A DNA stretch of 24,347 nucleotides, from assembly GCA_001970855.1 (NCBI GenBank), contig LSSN01001707.1:1-24347 (forward strand), written 5' to 3'. Source of the DNA: Smittium culicis (lineage: Eukaryota > Kickxellomycota > Harpellomycetes > Harpellales > Legeriomycetaceae). This document shows positions 17,755-24,347 of the stretch, piece after piece. Each line of letters starts with the position of its first letter. Position 1 is the first letter of the stretch. Both the position numbers and the translations under genes were made by a program. The notes under the pieces are model-generated. The model saw nothing but the letters and a program-made list of their open reading frames with translations. It did no database searches and had not been told where the DNA came from.

Positions 17755-20286
17755 TTAAGAATTCAGAGATCTGTTGAAATAGACTATAAAATCATTATCA
17801 GTCTCATTGTGATTAATGTTACAAGCGGATTGGTTAGATGTTTGAACAGTAATTTTAGTTGAGGGTTGAGTCAGCCCAGAGTTTTTGGGAACAGATACAG
17901 ACACCTTGTTATTTTCAATGCCATTTTGAAGAACCGCAGAGCTACTTCGAGGAGTATTCATAACTTCAATTGTTGTTGTAACTGTTGTAACCGTTTTTGT
18001 GAATTGAGGTGGCAACGGCGGCGGTGGAATGGGGCTAGACCCGTTTATGTTTACTGAAGCTGGTAAATTCAAATTTTGTTGTGCATGTGAAGCGTTCGGT
18101 GGACGCGGGCTGTTATTTAATGAAGAAAAATGGCTGTTATAAAAACCTGCCGCAGCTTCAGGGGTAATATATGGATTATTGCCACTACCGATATTATTAG
18201 TTAAGGGATGGTGTTGGTTAAAGTAATTTGAGCTTTGATTTTGAAGATTGTTATAGATATGTTGGTTCTGATTGGCATCAATATTAAAAGCGTTATAATC
18301 AAGGCTATTATTAAAAATATTTCTTGGACTGGTAGTATTGCTATGAGGAATTTGAATATTGCTAGAATTTATATTTGCACCTTTTTTAGAGTTTTTAGTA
18401 AGTAAGTTGTATTTAGATGAGGAATAGTTGGCAGGATGATTTGGATCATTATAATTGAAAGAAGGTGAGGGGCTGTCAATAAAATTTGATAGTTGAGAAG
18501 GGGGAATAAAATGGCTATTGGTACTGTTGTTGGGATTTAAAGAGTGAGAGTTGTTGTAGCTATTATTGTCGAGGCTATAATTTACACTATTGAAGTTAAT
18601 GCTATTGTAGTTACTGTTGGGGTCATTTTCGTAAGTGGTATATCCGCTATGGTTATTAATAGTTTTAAAATTGAATTTGGTATTACTGGGTAATTGATTA
18701 GATGAAAAAGAAATATTAGACCTATTGTATTCATCAAAGTCGTTATTGGCATGATCAAGTACGGCAGCAGAGCTAGATTTATTGTAGTTGTGGTTAGAAG
18801 TTAGATGGGAATTGAATCCGGAGCTTTTAGTATAGTCATGCTTATTATTATGGCGAGGGATATTGGTGGTAGATAAAGAATTCAGGTTAGGGTCAGAAAA
18901 GTTGTGGCTAACTTCAGAATCAAATATCTTTTTGCGAGCAGCCAAGTAGGCTTTTTCTTTTTCCTTTAAAAGCTTTTCAGTTTCATTGATAATGTGCTTA
19001 TCATTTAAAGATTTTTTACTAGTGGCTAGCGAATTCTTGGAAATATTGCTATTATCATTATTGTCAGAGTTAGAAATAACGTTAGGCTTCTGATTTTGAA
19101 CATTTAATTTTGAAGAATTTTTAGTTGAGCTTTTTGGAATAAAAACGCTGGCGTTTGTAGATAGATTTGAATTTATAGGGTCGTTAGTGGATTTTTTTGA
19201 AATAAAAACTGGAGCGTTGATGTTTAATTTGTTTAAATGAGAAGCGGAAGGTGATGTAGGTCTGGAGTTCGGGTTTATAATAGGCATAGAATTACTGTTA
19301 GTATTAGACTCTGTATTAGAATTTTTACTTGTGCAATCTGTGGAGCTACTGTGGCTAGAAGATAATTTAATTGAGGGTTCAGTTGGTTTGACGATAGATC
19401 TTTTCATTATTTTTTGAACAACAAAAGGGGAACTATAAGACTTTTCAACAGAGGTTTTTTTCTGGTATGAAGACAATTTCATAGGGGGAATTTTAGACTC
19501 GTCGAGTTTGTATATAACAATGACGTCTTTGGTTTGGCAAGTAACATGTCGGAGTTGGTAGTAATCGGCGGCATTATGAATAGCTTTACGTCTGTAGGCT
19601 GAATAAGGTGGGAGAACTAGCTGGTTTCTAAGGAGGGTATTTTATGAGGGTTATAGAATTTAAAAGTTATTAAATAACACTAAAATAAAAATTAATTCAA
19701 TAATAGTATCATTGAAAAAAATCTAGAAATAAAAACTGAAAAGATTATCGTTAGAGACTTACTCATCTCCATTAATAAAGTCGATAAATTTATTTTCAAT
19801 TTCTAGAATAAAAAGTCTATCTTTTGGGCTTTCCAATAAAGAAATTAAAATGGGATCAATACTTGAAAAGTCGTTAGAGGCTATTGGCTCTGTATTTTTA
19901 GGACTATCATTAGTATTAGTAACAGGATAAATGATATCCAAAGTAGAAGGAAAAGTTTTAATTTCTTGTAAATTTGCGTTAGTTGGAGAATTGGTAACTA
20001 TAGAAGCTTTTTTGGCAGGAATGGATTGAATGGAATTATTATTTGGAGAATTACTTTTGGTGATTAAAGGCGAGAGATTTAAATTGGGAGAAATTGAGCT
20101 TTCTTTTATAGAGCTTGAATTTAAAATAGGAGAAGTGGATCTTGAGGTTGAGAGATTATTTGAATAGAATTTTTGCTCAATGTTATTGATGATTTTTTTA
20201 TAATCGATCTTAGATGTTTCGGGAGGTTGTGTGACTGAATTATTGCTTTTTATAGAAACTTTTTTAATCTCAGGAATTTTGAACAT
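17755..20286 (-). CDS. R3H-SUZ domain RNA-binding protein, Ser/Asn-rich, two exons
   Basis: This is a predicted single-stranded nucleic acid (probably mRNA) binding protein. Exon 1 runs 20286 to 19763 and exon 2 runs 19627 to 17755 (798 aa). The 135-bp intron starts with perfect GTAAGT and ends CCTTAG. The splice falls inside the R3H domain and joins it exactly: DRLFILEIENKFIDFINGD, then ENQLVLPPYSAYRRKAIHNA and YYQLRHVT. The R3H signature is R188-x3-H192. Residues 219 to about 260 (KIPPM...KIMKRSIVKPTE) fit a SUZ segment, the usual partner of R3H. The remaining 540 residues are Ser/Asn/Thr-rich and probably disordered, with PIPPPPLPPQF near the C-terminus. The ATG at 20286 has A at -3; an open frame continues 31 codons upstream but only from a TTG. 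Animal R3HDM proteins and yeast Rbs1 have comparable architecture, but I cannot assign orthology. Confidence 0.85.
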
Positions 20287-21129
20287 TTTGAACGAGTTTG
20301 TAAATTTTTTTGTGGAAGTTTTATGTAAGGGTGTAGACCAGAGCTGAGAATGAATGTTGATGTGTAAGCAAATATTCAAAATTAATAGAATTAAAAAGGT
20401 ATAAAACAGAATGAGTCAGACTATTGATAATTGGAATTTCTTAATATTTATATTGTAATCAAGATATGATCTTGCAAACGAAACAAAATCGTGAAAAGTT
20501 AGAATTCATTTAAAAATAAAGAGGAATTTTTTACGCTGCGAAGCATGTAAAAAAATATATATAATAATAAACCGATTTGAACCTGAAAATTTGTGTTGTA
20601 AAAATAGTATTAAAAATTTCTGATAAAATTTTTGTTTAATAATTAGCACTTATTGGGCGTAAATAAATGAATATTTTTAATGAGCCTATAGAAGTTTAAA
20701 TTAAAGGGAAAATAATGGGGGAGCGATGAGAAGTGCGACCAATAGAATATGATAAAAATGGTATTTTAAAGATATTGTTACTGGTTGGCCCAAATTGGGT
20801 TTCTGGGTTATTCTTCAACATTATTGGGAAATGGATATTCAAAACTCAAGATATAAATTCTACTATAAGTATATGAGATCTATCTACGATAAGTATGTAT
20901 TGGTATTGTTTACAAATTTCAATTTAAACTTTTAAAATTGGTAGAGAAATATTAGTAAAGCATGAGATAGATTAAGCTTAAAAGAGAGGATGATATTCGA
21001 ACTAGGATATAAATAAAACAAATATGAAAATTGGTTTTGTTCGATGGACGTATCCATAATTGCAGGTATATAGAAAGCTGTAGTTAATGTTAAATAATAA
21101 GCTATTGTTGAAGATATTGCTATTTTGCT
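20287..21129. other. Intergenic region between SNX3 and the R3H gene
   Basis: These 843 bp hold the SNX3 3' UTR and the R3H gene promoter (both on the minus strand). I see one clear structure, the hairpin at 20527-20554, and no further gene. Confidence 0.5.
20527..20554 (-). repeat. Hairpin upstream of the R3H gene
   Basis: On the minus strand TTTTTTAC pairs with GTAAAAAA, enclosing a second stem GCT-TCGC-AGC. It lies about 240 bases upstream of the R3H start codon. It resembles a terminator-type hairpin, but eukaryotic RNA polymerase II does not need one, so the role is unknown. Confidence 0.45.
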
Positions 21130-21895
21130 TTAAAAGTACAGGTTCTTTGAAAAGTTTGGGTCCTGGATGAAAGCAACAAGAACCTTGCTACCAGTCTGTA
21201 GCAATGGGTGGCCAGCGACACTAAATGGAATAAATAGAACGAATAAGAAAATTAAATAAAACACATAGAATAAAAATTACTACATTTGTAGGAAGGTTTC
21301 GAGGCCAGCACGACGGGCTTCAATGACTTGGTCAGAGAAACGATTAGTGAAGACTTTTCCAGGAAGGTTGGGAATGTTGACAGAGGGAACTTCACTTTTG
21401 AGAGTGTCGCGGAACCATTCAAAGTCGCTGTACCTGCGCCTAACGCTGGACGATTTGTATTTGAAGGATGGGATATTTGTCTAAAAAAGAAATGAAAGTT
21501 AATGAAAGCCAAAATTGTGAGGATAAAAGGGTTAAGGATTGATTAAATTTAGCTATATTTAGTACATGGCAAACGATCTCGAAATCTGTATATTTTCCAC
21601 GCGAGTCCTCTATCCAAAATATTACAAAATTTATTTTGTGGGAAAATAAAGTTAATGAAATTAGCATATGGAATTATACTATGAAATTATATTTGATGTG
21701 GTAAAATTTAGCATGAACAAGATATTTATATACGTAACGAGTGAATTATGATAATAAAATTAAGATACCGTGAGTTATGGGATTGATGACTTCGATTTCT
21801 AATGAACTTTCGGGTTCGTTGTACATGTCCTCAATAGGCACTTCGCGGGTTGAGTAACGAGTGTTGTTTCCGAAAGGCAGATTTCTACTTGACAT
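21130..21895 (-). CDS. SNX3: Sorting nexin 3 (Snx3/Grd19 orthologue), four exons
   Basis: This is an endosomal PX-domain protein that binds PI(3)P and works with retromer to return membrane proteins from endosomes to the Golgi (established for the family). Exons are 21895-21769, 21609-21566, 21480-21284 and 21220-21130, giving 152 aa (yeast and human are 162). Introns of 159, 85 and 63 bp begin GTATCT, GTACTA and GTAGTA and end in TAG. Landmarks are [13 protein letters not shown] (30-42), [16 protein letters not shown] (48-63), the basic PX motif RRRYSDFEW (71-79, R73 as PI(3)P-contacting Arg), LPGKVF (96-101), IEARRAGL (110-117) and [14 protein letters not shown] near the end. Nearly the whole protein is the PX domain, and there is no BAR region, as expected for SNX3. 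The loop after LPGK is short, as in yeast Snx3. The ATG context is AAAATG. Confidence 0.94.
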
Positions 21896-22280
21896 TTTAG
21901 CGCTATATTTTTACGTATTGCTTTTAATTATCTGAATGTTCCTGTATAAATGTGAAAGGGCTCTTAAATGGAAAGCTTCCAAGTAGAAAATGAGGCTATC
22001 CTAAAACGCGAAGAAATTAAGCTGCCAATAACCAATAACTAATAACCAAAAAACAAAGCTTTTATTTTTAGCTAGTCAACATCGTTACTGCAATCTTGGC
22101 CAATTATGCTTATTAAAATTCAAGCCTATAGCCTATCTATCTAATAAAACTTAAATATCTTTATACTAGACTATAATTGGCATCTGTAATCATGGCTGCA
22201 GACACAGCTATTTGCCAGCACTTATTTTACTGACCACGATACTTCCCAAACGGGAATGGCTGTTACATTACCATGCACAA
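21896..22280. other. Upstream region of SNX3
   Basis: These 385 bp lie between the SNX3 start and the second repeat copy. They contain the CCAATAA tandem repeats (22025-22052) and a TATA-like AAATATAG about 10 bases before the ATG on the minus strand. No gene is seen. Confidence 0.45.
22025..22052. promoter_or_regulatory. Tandem CCAATAA repeats upstream of SNX3
   Basis: Four period-7 units are seen: CCAATAA, CCAATAA, CTAATAA, CCAAAAA. Two contain a CCAAT pentamer, the core of the HAP/NF-Y site, 130-160 bases upstream of the SNX3 ATG (the site works in either orientation). The repeat is directly visible; the regulatory role is inference, and a simple microsatellite is equally possible. Confidence 0.3.
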
Positions 22281-22324
22281 TTAACCCTTTCACAGGCGGT
22301 AGACTATTTTTGGTCTACATAATA
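22281..22324 (+). repeat. Dispersed 44-bp repeat, copy 2 (TTAA-CCCTTT end with perfect hairpin)
   Basis: This matches copy 1 (3519-3562) at 36 of 44 positions. It reads TTAA, CCCTTTCACAGGCGG, then a 6-bp perfect hairpin GTAGAC...GTCTAC (22299-22304 and 22313-22318). The CCC tip after TTAA is intact here, so this copy looks less decayed than copy 1. Weak similarity continues for a further 30 or so bases into both copies. Confidence 0.75.
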
Positions 22325-22450
22325 TTTCCAATTGTGTTCAATTAATATACTATAACTCCGAGGCTTTAAAAAATATTGGTATATTATAAAAAATCAGCAA
22401 ATAATATATTCACTATAAATCAAAAAATAACCAATGAATTCGCTTTTTTT

Positions 22451-22729
22451 ATGGCTTTGGACGGGATATGGTTAAAGCCAAATTCTTTTCAAGAGATACA
22501 ACCATTTAACCTTTTCGCGTTCAAATCATTAAAAAAAAACAAATTTAATTATTCGTTTATTGTATTAAAGCTAGTATATTATTTGCTGTTTAATTTAAAT
22601 ACGCCAATAATTCTTAAGGCCTCAGAATTAAAGCATTTTAAAATCAGCATAGTTGGTTATATTTGCAAGATCAAAAACAGTTTATCGACCATGAAATGGT
22701 TAATTCCTAGGTTTAATAGTCAAGATTAG
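22451..22729 (+). CDS. Unrecognised 92-codon open frame beside repeat copy 2
   Basis: The first ATG is at 22451 and TAG ends at 22729; the frame stays open upstream to about 22376 without another ATG. The product is Lys/Leu/Ile/Phe-rich with mixed composition (MALDGIWLKPNSFQEIQPF at the start, KWLIPRF near the end). It starts 166 bases inside the TTAA-CCCTTT repeat end and stops right before a second TTAA (22731-22734), so it may be a transposon remnant. I find no transposase motif, and the length is compatible with chance. It is more likely non-coding or a relic than a functional gene. Confidence 0.2.
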   Translation: MALDGIWLKPNSFQEIQPFNLFAFKSLKKNKFNYSFIVLKLVYYLLFNLNTPIILKASELKHFKISIVGYICKIKNSLSTMKWLIPRFNSQD

Positions 22730-22734
22730 GTTAA

Positions 22735-24304
22735 TAGCGTAATTTTTTAAGGCAAAAAAACTGACTCATACATTCCTAGAAATGTATGAACATCCATCAG
22801 CTCACGTCTCAAATCGCTCACAGTAATTCATAAGCTTATAAAGGTTCTAACTTAAATCCACTCATTTTTTATTAGACCCCAACATCAATTCTAAAAAAAA
22901 AAATCCCTCGATTACATTCTTAAATCTAGAAACCAAACCAGATACCCGCTAAAATTCATTTAAATGAGTATAAAACCTATAACTTGCTTACATAGCCAAA
23001 CCATAAAGGCACCTTAACTAAGCTTAACCAGTATCAAAAAAATGTGAATGAATTTGTTAGATAATTATGCTGATTAATTTTTTTTTACTAGTTACATTGC
23101 TTGAAACTGCGAATTAGATAGAACTACTTTTTCTGCCATACATTGCACATGGTACTATTCTCTAGTATGGATCAAAAACAAATATAAAGCTGAAGAGAAG
23201 AAGTATATTAATAGAGGTAAATCAGCTCCAAAAATTACCTCCTTTACAAAGAACAGCTTATAATACATGTATTTTATTTAAATGATGTATTCAATCAGTA
23301 TCAGCTCCCAACACGCATTTTTTTATTATATCAATCTTGTATATTCTTTTAATTGTTCTGCCGAATTCTTAGCCAAAAGAATATATTTATCTAGCGATAA
23401 CGAAGCTAGTACATATGAAATAGTATAGGAGGGAATTGATAAGAATTTATAAATTCCGCGTACCAAACAAGGAAATAGTATTCTACAAGCTTGGGAAAAT
23501 TTTTTTGATATAAAGTGATCTTGTAAAGTACATATAAATTTTCAAGTACTTTACATAATGTATCTAACTGAGGTGTTTAATTTAGATCCGTCGCCACACT
23601 TGGTTTTTTGATGTAAAAAAGTAGGCAAATTGGCTAAGGAAGCGAAAAAATTTTTGATGAATTTTTACTTGATCTTAACTGATACTTTCCAATTCGAATT
23701 ACATTAGAAAATTCTAATCGATATATTTATGATTTCGGTCAATAATTACAGCTGTTTAAAGCGATGTGGAATAGTATTCATAAAATAAACCACTTCTCCC
23801 AAGAATGTCCGGCGCATAAACTTGCGGTATAAGTAAAAAGAATTCGCAAATTCTGGACAAAGTTATTATTATGTAAAAAGAAGAAATTCAACACCAGAAG
23901 AGTTTTTCCCATAGCTTACCATATTATTACTAAATTAAATAAATTTAAAATAAGATTTAAAACCTGAAAACGAGATTAATTAATTTATAAACGTTTTAAT
24001 TAACCTGACAAAAAAAAAGTAAAGCTCGGTTTTTTTATCCCATTTAGTACATCAATCGAACAAATTTTAACAAATAAAAAATAAGATGAAAAATGTGCAA
24101 TAAATTATAGTCACTATACATACGCTTTTTAATTCTTTAAATTCGAGCTACTCGTCTTTTTTTTTTAACATTATATCAATTTAGTAAAGGGTGGATAGAA
24201 ATGTTTTGTTTAAATACTATAGAGAAGCGTTGCTCGTAAGTTAAATTAGTATAGGGAGTAAGGTCATTCTACTCGAAATAAAAAAAAATAGAATTTCGAT
24301 TATA
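22735..24304. other. AT-rich gene-free tract
   Basis: No gene is recognised. The only notable structure is the 10-bp-stem inverted repeat at 23522-23555. Confidence 0.5.
23522..23555. repeat. 10-bp-stem inverted repeat
   Basis: TGTAAAGTAC (23522-23531), 14-base loop, GTACTTTACA (23546-23555), perfectly complementary. Role unknown. Confidence 0.5.
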
Positions 24305-24328
24305 TTTTTTTTTTTTTTTTTTTTTTTT
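24305..24328. repeat. 24-base T-run
   Basis: This is an uninterrupted T homopolymer, the longest in the window. It may be a poly(A) tail of a minus-strand retroelement or simple slippage. The window ends 19 bases later, so its context is not visible. Confidence 0.9.
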
Positions 24329-24347
24329 AATCACGGAATTTTATTGG

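Noticed and set aside
17746..17757. GTTAGGGTTA, telomere-repeat-like
   Set aside because: It is a single short occurrence overlapping the R3H stop codon, with no array.
21951..21960. TGTGAAAGGG, the reverse complement of the repeat tip CCCTTTCACA
   Set aside because: It is not directly followed by TTAA, and no extended homology to the 44-bp repeat was found around it; ten bases alone are insufficient.

Overview
The window looks like nuclear DNA from a fungus with a very AT-rich, intron-containing genome. Three protein genes are recognisable, and all have GT-AG introns of 63-159 bp. The sorting nexin resembles fungal Snx3/Grd19 most closely. The mitochondrial helicase is a Twinkle (T7 gp4-like) protein, a family that budding and fission yeast lack. 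An early-diverging fungus (for example a Zoopagomycota or Kickxellomycotina lineage) is therefore my guess, by inference only.

Layout. Bases 1-3240 are gene-free AT-rich DNA with a few hairpins. Bases 3241-3478 hold three tRNA genes on the minus strand (Ile-AAT, Asp-GTC, Ala-AGC), separated by 4 and 7 bases and followed by a single T-run, so they probably form one RNA polymerase III transcript. Directly upstream of them, at 3519, is a 44-bp repeat whose second copy lies at 22281. Both copies begin with TTAA followed by NCCTTTCACAG, as piggyBac-type transposon ends do. From about 4.15 to 14.4 kb I recognise no protein gene. That desert contains a small GC-rich island at 7.31-7.41 kb, and a block from about 7.9 to 14.0 kb with clearly higher G+C, peaking at 60% in the line 12061-12120 against about 18% at the window start. 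I cannot explain this block.

The gene-bearing part is 14.4-21.9 kb. Twinkle (+, three exons, 861 aa predicted) is convergent with an R3H-SUZ RNA-binding protein (-, two exons, 798 aa predicted). Upstream of that lies a sorting nexin 3 orthologue (-, four exons, 152 aa). The three genes serve unrelated functions: mitochondrial DNA replication, RNA binding, and endosomal retrieval. I see no operon-like or pathway link. The right end is AT-rich and holds the second repeat copy with an unrecognised 92-117 codon frame, then ends near a 24-base T-run.

All exon boundaries come from reading frame continuity, family similarity and splice consensus by eye. No alignment, folding or database search could be run.
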